A model generated the notes under the pieces. It had not been told where the DNA came from and made no database searches. It saw only the letters and a program-made list of their open reading frames with translations. Of a stretch of DNA of 64,000 nucleotides, positions 1-7,868 are shown piece after piece. The translations under genes and the position numbers were made by a program. This stretch comes from Leptospira yanagawae serovar Saopaulo str. Sao Paulo = ATCC 700523 (GTDB taxonomy: Bacteria > Spirochaetota > Leptospiria > Leptospirales > Leptospiraceae). Each line of letters opens with the position of its first letter. Position 1 is the first letter of the stretch. The stretch is taken from the NCBI RefSeq assembly GCF_000332475.2, contig NZ_AOGX02000015.1, forward strand, positions 806,001 through 870,000. Direction: 5' to 3'.

Positions 1-237
1 TTTTGCTTTGATATCATTTTGTTTTGTATAATGATTGAAACACTCAATGGCATCAAAATGATAACGTTTGCCTTTGTAAGTAATCAATTGAGTGTGAAAT
101 CTCATGTCAACAATGGACATGGAGCAATGGTCACATTTCCTCTCTCCTAAAGTTAATGATTCCGGTTTTACCTCCCCACAGTTGTATAATGCAACTGTGG
201 AAATGAATAAAAAAAGTTTAAAATTTTTAAACCACAT
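1..237 (-). CDS. nosL: NosL copper-binding lipoprotein (partial, runs off the window)
   Basis: NosL is a periplasmic or membrane-anchored Cu(I) chaperone that helps build the copper centres of nitrous oxide reductase. Reading leftward from the ATG at 237, 79 codons are open to the window edge. They show a short hydrophobic signal ending in a lipobox (ALYNC, Cys about residue 20), then the NosL signature CDHCSM with a following RFHTQL and FDAIECF segment. The start overlaps the end of the upstream membrane gene by 11 bp, which fits translational coupling in a nos operon. The 3' end is outside the window. No competing identity is likely, given the motif and its place downstream of nosZ. Confidence 0.85.
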   Translation of the reverse strand, partial: MWFKNFKLFLFISTVALYNCGEVKPESLTLGERKCDHCSMSIVDMRFHTQLITYKGKRYHFDAIECFNHYTKQNDIKAK

Positions 238-838
238 CCGATTTTTTCCTTCGATTTTCATCCCAAAGGATGTAAATCAATACAACGAGACTTAATCCAA
301 GAATCATACCACCATATGAAGGATAACTACAGGCAGTGATGTTTAGCATCACCTTACAACCGAGTAATGGTGGTTGGTAAGCCATTCCCTCAATGATGAT
401 CGGTGCATCTGGGTTTAAATTATGACCGTAATTGTATTCCCATCTCCAGAAATCAAATAAACCAACAATCCCAACGATGACCAAATTGATGATCCCAAGA
501 ATTGCCATTCCAACTTTTGGATACAATTCTGTTACTAAAGCGCCAAAAATTAAATAGGCTAAAACATATGGCATTAAAAGTAATTCAGGAATCGATTCTG
601 AAATGATTTCTTTCATACCAATGTAATGGTTTAAGAGATTGATGTTCTTTAGATCGTAAGGAGTTGCTCCAGTGATTTGATTGATCCAGATATGCATCCC
701 AAGACCTTCGGGGTATTGAGGAGCAGAAATGGATATGGACCATATGGGTATAAAATAAACCAAAACAAGAAATAAACCGACCCCTAATATTAGGAGTCGG
801 TTTTTTTTACTTAACGTGTTGAAAAGTAAATCTTTCAT
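227..838 (-). CDS. nos-cluster integral membrane protein
   Basis: A roughly 203-residue multi-spanning membrane protein between nosZ and nosL. The start is placed at 838 (MKDLLFNT), 5 bp after the nosZ stop; a longer reading from 907 would run inside nosZ. About four or five hydrophobic segments are visible, with a long polar loop between the first two that includes PEGLGMHIWINQITG and a Cys-containing loop near the C-terminus (LGCKVML, ITACSYPS). Uncharacterised membrane genes at this position are common in clade II (Sec-type) nos clusters, so a role in NosZ maturation or electron delivery is inferred from position only. It shares no recognisable catalytic motif. Confidence 0.7.
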   Translation of the reverse strand: MKDLLFNTLSKKNRLLILGVGLFLVLVYFIPIWSISISAPQYPEGLGMHIWINQITGATPYDLKNINLLNHYIGMKEIISESIPELLLMPYVLAYLIFGALVTELYPKVGMAILGIINLVIVGIVGLFDFWRWEYNYGHNLNPDAPIIIEGMAYQPPLLGCKVMLNITACSYPSYGGMILGLSLVVLIYILWDENRRKKSDVV

Positions 839-843
839 ATGCT

Positions 844-2763
844 TCACGGAGTTACACGGATGTATTGTTGCATCTCTTGGTGAAGAGCAGAACAAAAATC
901 TGTGCAATAAAATGGATATATCCCTGGTTTAGGAGCCACCCATTTAAAGGTTCTTGTTTCACCTGGCATGATGAGTAAATTTGTCATGTTAGGTGCACCA
1001 CCGATTGCAAAACCATGGGGAATATCATAATCTTGTTCCAAGTTTGTGACATGGAAGTACAATGTTTCTCCAGACCGTGCTTCAATGATATCTGGTTTGA
1101 AGTGAGACCTAATGGCAGTCATGTAAATATGTGTAGTGTTACCAAGTTTTACAATCCTTGCATCATTTTCACTTTTAGTTACATATGGGTGTTTGTTTTC
1201 TTCAAGAGGGTATAACTTTGCAGTTTTTTCCATGATAAGTTTTGCAGGGATCATTTGTGAATAATGTGGTTCCCCTACTGTAGGAAAATCTGAAAGTAAT
1301 TCTGCTTTACCAGAAGAGATATCATAAAGTTGAGCACTTTGCGGTAACTCCATTCCAACTGGTAGGTAACGATCTTTTGTGATTTTATTCATGGCAATCA
1401 GATATTTACCATATGGTTCTGTGGAACTTCCTCCAACGATCGATAAGTGGCCAACACTATAGTATGCTGGTAAGTGTTGTACAACTTCCCAAGTACCAAG
1501 TTTCCATTTCACAACTTCTGAACTCACAAAACAAGAAGTATATGCATATCCTTGTCCATCAAACTCTGTATGAAGTGGTCCAAGGCAAGGTTTTTGAACT
1601 TCACCAGCAAGAGTTGATTCATACTTGAGGACTGGGATCCCTTCGATTTCAGTGGAGTGATGTTCCTTTTTATCTTTCACCTCTATCATTTTACTGAATG
1701 AGTGTACAGGAATCACAGATGCCAACTTTCCTCCTCCAACGATGTATTCGCCAGTTGAGTCAACATCGGTTCCATGTGGACTTTTTGGAGTGGGCATGTA
1801 ATACATCATACCCGGACAATCCTTTGGATTTAACATTTTCACTCCACTTAACCTAGTGGAGACGGCTGGTTTGTTTTCTTCTTTGAAGTTATTTACATAA
1901 TCACCACCGAAATTGTAAGCTTTTCCTTGGTCTTTACATTCTTTTGCACGCACCCAATTGAAAGCTAAGATAAAATCCTTATCTTTTTTAGATGCTCCTA
2001 CTTCTAACATTTTGTGTGCTTGTTCTGAGTTGTAACTGCTGAAAAAACACCAATCGTGTGACTTTTTCTTTCCACAATGAGATAAATCGTAATCAAAACC
2101 TGGAACTAACACTTGCAATTCGACTGAAAGTCTTCCAGTGTTTTTGTCTACTTTTACCATAGTGACTGTTCCTTTGAACCCACCTTTGGAAAAACTATCT
2201 ACAGGCACACTTGCTTGTGGAACTGGAACCGAGAATCTTGTCGCAGCCATCAAGTATTCGGTGTTTTCAGTTGCGAAGGGAGAAGCATGGTTTCCTGCAG
2301 TGTTTGGAATTTCTAATATCTCTTTTGTTTCAAAAGATTTTAAATCAATCCTTGCAAGTCTTGGTGTGTTGTTTGCGTTTAAAAACATCCAACGTCCATC
2401 TTGTTTTCCATCAGTCATAGATGCTTCTACGTGATGGCTATCATCCCAAGGAACATATCCATGTGTTGTTTTCAACATGTCTTTGGTTTCTTCATCAAAT
2501 CCATATCCATTTTCTGGAAAAACGGAAAACACTGGAATGATTTTGAAAAGTCTTGCGGATGGAATTCCGTAGACAGACATTTGACCACTAAATCCACCAG
2601 ATAAGAAGGCATACACTTCATCCTTTTCGCCTGGAGCCACATACACTCTGGATGCCGCATCAGAAGCTAATGTAGCTGTTGCGGCTCCCTTTTTACAATT
2701 TGGTAAAAAAGTAAAAAGGGTGATTCCAAGTGTAACTAAGATTAAGTTTGATTTTATTAACAT
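844..2763 (-). CDS. nosZ: Nitrous oxide reductase, Sec-dependent (clade II), probable lipoprotein
   Basis: Reduces N2O to N2 using the CuZ tetranuclear cluster and the CuA electron-entry site. The 639-residue product has an N-terminal hydrophobic signal without a twin-arginine motif, ending in a lipobox-like LPNC (Cys23). CuZ-type histidines are seen at DDSHHVE (about 110-111), NHASPF, SPHGTDVD, LHTEFDGQGY and EPHYSQM. The C-terminal cupredoxin carries the CuA motif CTDFCSALHQEM (about 620-631). The motif set is complete, so it is likely functional. It lies 8 bp after the c-type cytochrome and 5 bp before the membrane protein, so all are probably cotranscribed. The Sec-type signal and the neighbouring genes fit the atypical NosZ clade; lipid anchoring is an inference. 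Confidence 0.95.
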   Translation of the reverse strand: MLIKSNLILVTLGITLFTFLPNCKKGAATATLASDAASRVYVAPGEKDEVYAFLSGGFSGQMSVYGIPSARLFKIIPVFSVFPENGYGFDEETKDMLKTTHGYVPWDDSHHVEASMTDGKQDGRWMFLNANNTPRLARIDLKSFETKEILEIPNTAGNHASPFATENTEYLMAATRFSVPVPQASVPVDSFSKGGFKGTVTMVKVDKNTGRLSVELQVLVPGFDYDLSHCGKKKSHDWCFFSSYNSEQAHKMLEVGASKKDKDFILAFNWVRAKECKDQGKAYNFGGDYVNNFKEENKPAVSTRLSGVKMLNPKDCPGMMYYMPTPKSPHGTDVDSTGEYIVGGGKLASVIPVHSFSKMIEVKDKKEHHSTEIEGIPVLKYESTLAGEVQKPCLGPLHTEFDGQGYAYTSCFVSSEVVKWKLGTWEVVQHLPAYYSVGHLSIVGGSSTEPYGKYLIAMNKITKDRYLPVGMELPQSAQLYDISSGKAELLSDFPTVGEPHYSQMIPAKLIMEKTAKLYPLEENKHPYVTKSENDARIVKLGNTTHIYMTAIRSHFKPDIIEARSGETLYFHVTNLEQDYDIPHGFAIGGAPNMTNLLIMPGETRTFKWVAPKPGIYPFYCTDFCSALHQEMQQYIRVTP

Positions 2764-2771
2764 ATAGTTAC

Positions 2772-3233
2772 CTATTTTAAATCCATTTTACGGAAGTACT
2801 CGAGTATCTCTCTTGCTTCTTCCTCTTTTACATTCTGAAATGTCATCTGTGTTAGATGTTCTCCGAGTAACTCTTGTCCAATTGGATCTTTTTGAGTCAT
2901 TTCAACTGGATTTAATATCATGTTCATAATCCATTCAGGAGTTCTTCGTAAGGTAACATCTTGAAGTGCAGGTCCAACGACCTTTTCTTCAAATTTATGA
3001 CAGGCAGAACATTTAGCCTCAAATTGTTTTTTGCCTCTCTCCGCCATCGATTGGTCTAAAGCACCAATTGTGACTGATGACACTGGTCCAATACCCTTAG
3101 AACTGGCGTTAGATGCAGGTGACTCTTCTGTTTTTTCTCCTCCACAAGCGAAAATTGTTAGAAATGATAATAAAGCTATTGTCATTCCGATTTTCCATCG
3201 AATGGATCCTTGATTCAGATTGAATTCATTCAT
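2772..3233 (-). CDS. Monohaem c-type cytochrome lipoprotein of the nos operon
   Basis: A 153-residue secreted cytochrome, likely passing electrons to NosZ. The start at 3233 is preferred to the upstream reading because AAGGAG lies 9 bases before this ATG, and because it places a signal peptide at the N-terminus ending in a lipobox (LTIFAC, Cys about 30). The haem site CSACH is at about residues 75-79. A Met in the EHLTQMTF segment is a plausible axial ligand, and conserved Pro/Gly residues (VVGPALQDV) fit a class I cytochrome c. It sits 19 bp after the FAS1 gene and 8 bp before nosZ. Small cytochromes in this position are typical of clade II nos clusters. Confidence 0.9.
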   Translation of the reverse strand: MNEFNLNQGSIRWKIGMTIALLSFLTIFACGGEKTEESPASNASSKGIGPVSSVTIGALDQSMAERGKKQFEAKCSACHKFEEKVVGPALQDVTLRRTPEWIMNMILNPVEMTQKDPIGQELLGEHLTQMTFQNVKEEEAREILEYFRKMDLK

Positions 3234-3252
3234 TTTCAATGCTCCTTTATTG

Positions 3253-3825
3253 TTAATGTTTCTCATTTTTGTTAGGTGGAAGTAAAACTGTATCCACGAC
3301 ATGTATGATTCCGTTTGCAGCTGGAATCGATGCGATGATGGTTGCTCCATTGATCAGGGTTTTCCCGTTTTTAATGGTTACTTTTGTATGAGCACCATTT
3401 GCCATACCAAGTTCATCGTCTTTACCCGTGAATTCTGATTTTAAGATAGCCTCTGTTAGGTTACCTACAACTACATGATATTCTAAAATATTTTTTAGAG
3501 CATCCTTTTGACTTGGTTTCAAAAGATCATCCACTGTACCAGCAGGCAATTTTGCAAAAGCATCATTGGTTGGTGCAAATACTGTAAATGGACCTTGGTT
3601 CGCAAGTGAATCAACAAGTCCTGCCGCTTGGACGGCCGCAACGAGTGTGGAGTGGTCTTTCGATCCGATGGCTATTTTCAAAACATCTTGTTGTGATTTG
3701 TCATCTGATACAGCTGAGATGCCTTTTCCAACATTTGTATCATCACCTTTGCCACATTTTGTTGCTGTGATCAAAACACAGGAAAAGATCATAATCATTG
3801 TTATTTGAGAAAATTGATTTTTCAT
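3253..3825 (-). CDS. Fasciclin (FAS1) domain secreted protein, first gene of the nos operon
   Basis: 190 residues: an N-terminal hydrophobic signal (to about residue 22), a short linker and a single FAS1 domain (about 45-185). FAS1 hallmarks are visible: TLVAAVQAAGLVDSL, then GPFTVFAPTNDAFAKLP, LEYHVV and GIIHVVDTVLLPP. The Cys after the signal (TATKC) has Lys at -1, which is unusual for a lipobox, so lipidation is doubtful. FAS1 proteins are typically adhesive or matrix proteins; why one heads a nos operon is not known. The promoter region upstream contains two FNR-type boxes shared with the divergent hemerythrin gene. Spacing to the cytochrome is 19 bp. Confidence 0.88.
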   Translation of the reverse strand: MKNQFSQITMIMIFSCVLITATKCGKGDDTNVGKGISAVSDDKSQQDVLKIAIGSKDHSTLVAAVQAAGLVDSLANQGPFTVFAPTNDAFAKLPAGTVDDLLKPSQKDALKNILEYHVVVGNLTEAILKSEFTGKDDELGMANGAHTKVTIKNGKTLINGATIIASIPAANGIIHVVDTVLLPPNKNEKH

Positions 3826-3884
3826 TTGGTACCGCCCAATTTTTGGATCTGGTTCTATTGGATACCAGTCTCAGTTTAAATACA

Positions 3885-3898
3885 TTGATTTGGATCAA
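3885..3898. promoter_or_regulatory. FNR/Dnr-type binding site, copy 1
   Basis: TTGAT-TTGG-ATCAA, a perfect match to the symmetric Crp/Fnr-family consensus TTGAT-N4-ATCAA. Its centre lies about 66 bp upstream of the FAS1 start codon, which suits activation of the leftward nos promoter from about -41. The binding protein is not encoded in this window. Confidence 0.8.
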
Positions 3899-3918
3899 GC
3901 GGAAGTGCAAACTTTAGG

Positions 3919-3932
3919 TTGATATTTATCAA
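3919..3932. promoter_or_regulatory. FNR/Dnr-type binding site, copy 2
   Basis: TTGAT-ATTT-ATCAA, a second perfect consensus site, 34 bp centre to centre from the first. Its centre is about 95 bp before the hemerythrin ATG at 4020. The pair suggests one box per divergent promoter. Confidence 0.8.
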
Positions 3933-4019
3933 TCTCAGAGTAGTTCCTCAAACCACAGATTGAGGATTTAAACCTTGTGAAACAGACACTTGAGAAAAAA
4001 TGGAATCTACGAGGTACTT

Positions 4020-4457
4020 ATGATTGCAAATTGGGATGTAAAGTATGAAACCAATATTTCAGAGATTGACTCTCAACATAAAAAGTTGTTTCGTTTGATC
4101 AATCAAATTGAAACCATTTATGAAGAAAATAAAGGACATCTTTCTCTGAAAACAAAATCTCTGATAGATGCTGTTTCTGAACTTGAAGATTACACCCTAA
4201 GTCATTTTTTGATTGAAGAACGTGTAATGGAGCTAAACCAATACCCAGATTTAGAAGCACATAAAAGACAACACGATCGCTTTACCGATAAAATTTTGGA
4301 ACTTAAAAATCGGTTAACATCTGGTACACTACTAACAAATGACGTCGAATTGAATCATTTTTTTAGCGATTTGATAGGTTTTTTAAGGTTATGGTTAACC
4401 AATCATATCTTACAAGAAGATATGAATTATAAACCATACATCAAATTGGATCTTTAA
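4020..4457 (+). CDS. Bacteriohemerythrin
   Basis: A 145-residue non-haem diiron O2-binding protein. The start at 4020 (MIANWDV) is chosen over 3990 because GAGG precedes it at good spacing and bacteriohemerythrins usually begin with this W-containing segment. All expected ligands are visible: DSQHKKLF (first His), HFLIEE (His and Glu), HKRQHDRF (two His) and HILQEDMNY (His and Asp). The length is close to the family norm. It is divergent from the nos operon and downstream of an FNR-type box, so a role in oxygen sensing, storage or delivery, or in NO protection, under low oxygen is reasonable. The function is inferred from family and context. Confidence 0.93.
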   Translation: MIANWDVKYETNISEIDSQHKKLFRLINQIETIYEENKGHLSLKTKSLIDAVSELEDYTLSHFLIEERVMELNQYPDLEAHKRQHDRFTDKILELKNRLTSGTLLTNDVELNHFFSDLIGFLRLWLTNHILQEDMNYKPYIKLDL

Positions 4458-4465
4458 AAATCAAA

Positions 4466-4876
4466 TTACGGGTTGTAAGTGATTGAACGAACCCAGATCA
4501 ATTTGACAAAGACGACAATTGCAAAACACATTAGGAATTTTCCAACAGTTTCTAAACCAATCGAAAATGGAATCAACTTAGAGAACAGTATATTTACAAA
4601 TCCAAAATTATAACAAACAAACACCAACCAAGCTTGGAACTCTGGTCCTCTGGGTAAGTTGGAAAGGTGTTTGGGAAACATCCAATACGCTGTCCCCATG
4701 ATAAATTGGATGAAAAATCCCCAGATCATTATGGAATAGTGTATGGGAAGCAAAAACCAAAGACTCACCTTCCAGATAAAAACTTTTTGTAACATGAGCA
4801 AGGCGCCAAAAATTGTTCCTATCAAAAAATATAGTAATGAAATCCGAAGTAACCAAACCGAAGGAAGAGGAAACAT
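4466..4876 (-). CDS. Small heme-copper-oxidase-like membrane protein (paralogue 2)
   Basis: 136 residues with four predicted membrane helices. The segment around residues 45-68 (LPIHYSIMIWGFFIQFIMGTAYWMFP) mirrors part of cytochrome oxidase subunit I / NnrS-like proteins, with one helix-embedded His. It is clearly paralogous to the gene just upstream at 4880-5299, which has the same H..I..GW..Q.IMG...WMFPK core. The two are separated by 3 bp. At about a quarter of subunit I length, it cannot be a complete oxidase. It could bind haem as a homo- or heterodimer. Function unknown; position next to nos, cytochrome c' and hemerythrin suggests an anaerobic or NO-related role. Confidence 0.7.
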   Translation of the reverse strand: MFPLPSVWLLRISLLYFLIGTIFGALLMLQKVFIWKVSLWFLLPIHYSIMIWGFFIQFIMGTAYWMFPKHLSNLPRGPEFQAWLVFVCYNFGFVNILFSKLIPFSIGLETVGKFLMCFAIVVFVKLIWVRSITYNP

Positions 4877-4879
4877 CGA

Positions 4880-5299
4880 TTAAACAGGCTTCCTAGGAAC
4901 TGGTGTGAGTCTTGGCCAAATTTCTAAGATAAAACAAAAGACACCTAAAATTTGTAATACAATGGAACACAAATACGAAACCTGTAACAGTTCGCGGTGA
5001 ACATACAAAAATGGTTCTGAAACAAATCGCAACAAAAGCCCCAGATTCAAACTAAAAAAAGAAATCCAGGCGAGTTTGGATCCATGTTTCGAAAGGGAAT
5101 TTTTTCCTTTGGGGAACATCCAAAGGGAAACCCCCATGATGATTTGTGTGATCCATCCAAGGGCAATCATATGCCAATAGACTGGAAGTAAAGGGAGTTT
5201 GTCATTGAATCCAGGAAATTCAGAGATTGCATAAATAAAAATTCCGAATAACAGAAATAACATTCCTGATTTTATAAAGAATCTAGAAATTTTTGGCAT
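4880..5299 (-). CDS. Small heme-copper-oxidase-like membrane protein (paralogue 1)
   Basis: 139 residues and four predicted helices. Core segment WHMIALGWITQIIMGVSLWMFPKGK is the clearest match to subunit I-like domains; a second His (VHRELLQ) lies at the start of the last helix. It is adjacent and paralogous to the following gene, so the pair looks like a tandem duplication kept together. The start at 5299 is preceded by a short AT-rich gap after the cytochrome c'-like gene (19 bp), so cotranscription is likely. It is not a known enzyme by itself; possible roles include haem-based gas binding or assembly of a respiratory complex. Confidence 0.7.
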   Translation of the reverse strand: MPKISRFFIKSGMLFLLFGIFIYAISEFPGFNDKLPLLPVYWHMIALGWITQIIMGVSLWMFPKGKNSLSKHGSKLAWISFFSLNLGLLLRFVSEPFLYVHRELLQVSYLCSIVLQILGVFCFILEIWPRLTPVPRKPV

Positions 5300-5318
5300 A
5301 TGGATATTTCAGGATCAT

Positions 5319-5801
5319 TTATTTTTTTTCACTTTCCAATTCGATTTTATAACTCGCATGGCAAACCACACAATTTTTTGTAAGTTCATCCATATCTTTT
5401 AGAATTGAATGGATTTCTTCTTTTTTCCGAATCTTAGCTGCGATCGAATCAAATTTTTCATGTGTTCCAAAGCCAAGTTTTTTGAAAGATACAGGAAGTT
5501 TTAATAAAATTGTTTTTTCTTGGTGTTCCAAACTAGCAACAAGTCCCATTCCTACTGCTTCCGCTGATTTTGCAGCTTTTTCATAATCTTTTTCACCAAG
5601 ACCATTTAGCATACCATTCACAGCTTCAAGCAGTGCTCTCATTTCTGTAAGCACTAATTGTCTTTCTGCAGGTGTTAGGTGGATTGCAGTTCTTGTATCG
5701 AGAGACTTACTCGTATTACCATAGTAAAAAAAATATCCTAAGGTGATGATTGTCACTAACCATAATAGTATTGCGATTTTAGCGAATTGTAAATGTTTCA
5801 T
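5319..5801 (-). CDS. Cytochrome c'-like protein with C-terminal haem site
   Basis: 160 residues: one N-terminal signal or anchor helix (about 9-26), a mostly helical middle and a single CVVCH haem motif near the C-terminus (about 144-148). A helical protein with the haem site at its C-terminal end is the cytochrome c' / c556 arrangement; these proteins often bind NO. AAAGGAAC precedes the start at good spacing. It lies between a FadL-type porin gene and the tandem heme-copper-like pair, all on the minus strand with gaps of 10-19 bp. The assignment to cytochrome c' is from architecture, so it is moderately sure; the haem attachment site itself is certain. Confidence 0.8.
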   Translation of the reverse strand: MKHLQFAKIAILLWLVTIITLGYFFYYGNTSKSLDTRTAIHLTPAERQLVLTEMRALLEAVNGMLNGLGEKDYEKAAKSAEAVGMGLVASLEHQEKTILLKLPVSFKKLGFGTHEKFDSIAAKIRKKEEIHSILKDMDELTKNCVVCHASYKIELESEKK

Positions 5802-5811
5802 AAAAGTTCCT

Positions 5812-7209
5812 TTAAATATATTGTTCCATTCCTAGATAAAGACTAAACACACTCATCGTTTTTTGATAAGAGAACTGTAAGGGATGTATTTCTGAAGTAG
5901 AAAAGACAGAGTGTGATAACGTCCAGTCAGAAGTTTTCCCACCATTAGTTTTTTTAGGAAATCCGTATTCACATGCAAGATGGAAAGTTGTATTATTCCA
6001 TGAGATACTCCCACCAGTAGATAGGTGGTGCTCAATACTTGCACCTAACATTGGACTTACACCACTAGCAGGTATGATATTATTACCATAACTGTAACCG
6101 ACACGAGTTTTGTATGTTTCATTCCACTTATATTCAGCTCCGATCGCTATGATTGTCTGATTTTTCCAGTTTAAATTGAACTGAAATGCATTTGTTTCCA
6201 CACCAAAAGGCGTTCTTACCCATACATCTTCTAATCTGAATTTACTAGAATTAAAACTTTGTGACCACGGAATGTATTTAAGATCTAAATCGAAAATCCA
6301 TCTATCATTGTGAAAAGATATCCCTGCTATATGTTTATCGGGCCAAATCATATAACGTGAAACTCTTGTAGCGAAGGCACGTTCTGGTAAATAGGAATCG
6401 ACATACATAGTACCATCCAGTGGTAGTACATTACGAGTTGTATAGGAATAGGCAACACGTATGTTTTGTGTTAGATCATACGAAAATCCAATTTTTCCAC
6501 CAACAGTATATGCTGGATCACTTTGATAATGAATTCCTCCAGGTATTGTTAGGCTTCTTGTTTCATCTTGGTAAGTTCTTTTGAGTTGCATAAAGCCATA
6601 CACTAAATCGAGTCCAAGACCAAGAGCAAACTTCCCTTGTTTTATTCCTACACCAAACGTTGATTTCATAGTCATAAATCGAAAATTGAGATCTTCGACT
6701 GCCAAATTTCTTTCACCAATCAAAGGGACGGTATTTCCAAATGTATCATTGATAGAACGACCATCGGGTGTGATTCGTTTGATGTTTTTAAAATTCCCAC
6801 CACCACCACCTTGTGCATACATTGCAAAACCAATACTTATACTTTCTGTGATAGGTTTGATGATTCCAATATAAGGTAAAATTGCCTTTGGATTCTCTAC
6901 CATATTGTTTTGGTATGAGCGATTTGGGTTCGTGTCTATGTAAGTATCATTGTATTCGATCGTAGGTAAGTGAAAGGAGGAACCTAACTCCCATTTGGTT
7001 TTTTGAACACGTGCCAAATGGGAGGGATTGGATTCTAAATCCATCACAGATCCACCAACCGCTTGGAAGGCACCACCCATCCCCGCTTGTCTTGCACCAA
7101 ACGCTGGTTGCATGATCCCATGGAAAGCCTCCAGAGGTGTTTGGGACTTTGGTACCAAGTAGGTCCAAATTAGAATCGATATAAAAATGAATTTGCGACT
7201 CGAAATCAT
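5812..7209 (-). CDS. FadL/OmpP1-type outer membrane transport protein
   Basis: 465 residues with an N-terminal signal peptide and a beta-barrel pattern to the C-terminus. The N-terminal segment GARQAGMGGAFQAVGG, followed by the ESNPSHLA-like hatch region, is typical of the OmpP1/FadL/TodX family of hydrophobic-substrate channels. A Gly-rich loop (AQGGGGGNF) follows an amphipathic strand, as in family members. The substrate is not evident. It is the first gene of a minus-strand group (porin, cytochrome c'-like, two small membrane proteins), with a 10-bp gap to the next gene. No strong ribosome binding site precedes the ATG. Confidence 0.82.
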   Translation of the reverse strand: MISSRKFIFISILIWTYLVPKSQTPLEAFHGIMQPAFGARQAGMGGAFQAVGGSVMDLESNPSHLARVQKTKWELGSSFHLPTIEYNDTYIDTNPNRSYQNNMVENPKAILPYIGIIKPITESISIGFAMYAQGGGGGNFKNIKRITPDGRSINDTFGNTVPLIGERNLAVEDLNFRFMTMKSTFGVGIKQGKFALGLGLDLVYGFMQLKRTYQDETRSLTIPGGIHYQSDPAYTVGGKIGFSYDLTQNIRVAYSYTTRNVLPLDGTMYVDSYLPERAFATRVSRYMIWPDKHIAGISFHNDRWIFDLDLKYIPWSQSFNSSKFRLEDVWVRTPFGVETNAFQFNLNWKNQTIIAIGAEYKWNETYKTRVGYSYGNNIIPASGVSPMLGASIEHHLSTGGSISWNNTTFHLACEYGFPKKTNGGKTSDWTLSHSVFSTSEIHPLQFSYQKTMSVFSLYLGMEQYI

Positions 7210-7256
7210 TTATTTCAGTCGAAAAGCATTCTCTTTAGAGTCAAGAGGATTTTTAA

Positions 7257-7757
7257 CTAAAAGACTGAAACCCCCCTTGAAACCAAAATCCCAAGGACCG
7301 TTATGCCTAATGAGAGTAATAAATTGAACCTGCCAAAAAAACCAGATAGTTTGCGATACCGTTCGAACATAACAGGATCATTTTCTAAAAATACAAATGT
7401 TTTTGGTCCAGAAACAAAATCGTGGTAAAGTGAGGAAAGGAATAATAACAAAAACAATCCTATCTTTAAAGAAAACATATAGCCGATATTAGATGTAAAA
7501 AAAGAGACGAACTGTCCTTGTACCAAATAACCTTTTGTATATAACATACCTAATCCTGATACAAACAATAGGAGAAAAAGAATATAAGATATTTTTCTAA
7601 ACTGGAGTGCAGTTAATTGAAGTAAGGTTAATTTTTGTTCTTTAACTTTTGGATTTCGAATGACAGGCATCACGACGATCACATAAAAAATCATTCCTCC
7701 CAACCAAATCATAGCAGAAAGAATATGAAACAATAAACTAACCAAATATACCCACAT
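7257..7757 (-). CDS. CopD-like four-helix membrane protein
   Basis: 166 residues, four or five predicted transmembrane helices. The N-terminal WLGGMIFYVIVVMPVI, with His11 just before it (FHILSAM), and the later GLFLLLFLSSLYHDF segment resemble the CopD domain of copper-uptake membrane proteins and related haem or copper transport families. It may relate to copper supply for NosZ, but this is inference from the neighbourhood; the gene is 47 bp upstream of the porin group and could be its first member. It could equally be a general CopD-superfamily protein of unknown substrate. Confidence 0.6.
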   Translation of the reverse strand: MWVYLVSLLFHILSAMIWLGGMIFYVIVVMPVIRNPKVKEQKLTLLQLTALQFRKISYILFLLLFVSGLGMLYTKGYLVQGQFVSFFTSNIGYMFSLKIGLFLLLFLSSLYHDFVSGPKTFVFLENDPVMFERYRKLSGFFGRFNLLLSLGITVLGILVSRGVSVF

Positions 7758-7868
7758 GGAATCAATGGTGCATAAAGGAACCTTCTTTTGTCGTTCTATT
7801 TTTTTATTGAGAAAGAAACTCCCTTCGGTTGTTAGTATTGATTAGAATGATTTCCTTAAGGTTTTGTT

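Noticed and set aside
104..295. 63-codon plus-strand frame at the window start
   Set aside because: It is antisense to nosL, whose lipobox and CDHCSM motif make the minus-strand reading far better supported.
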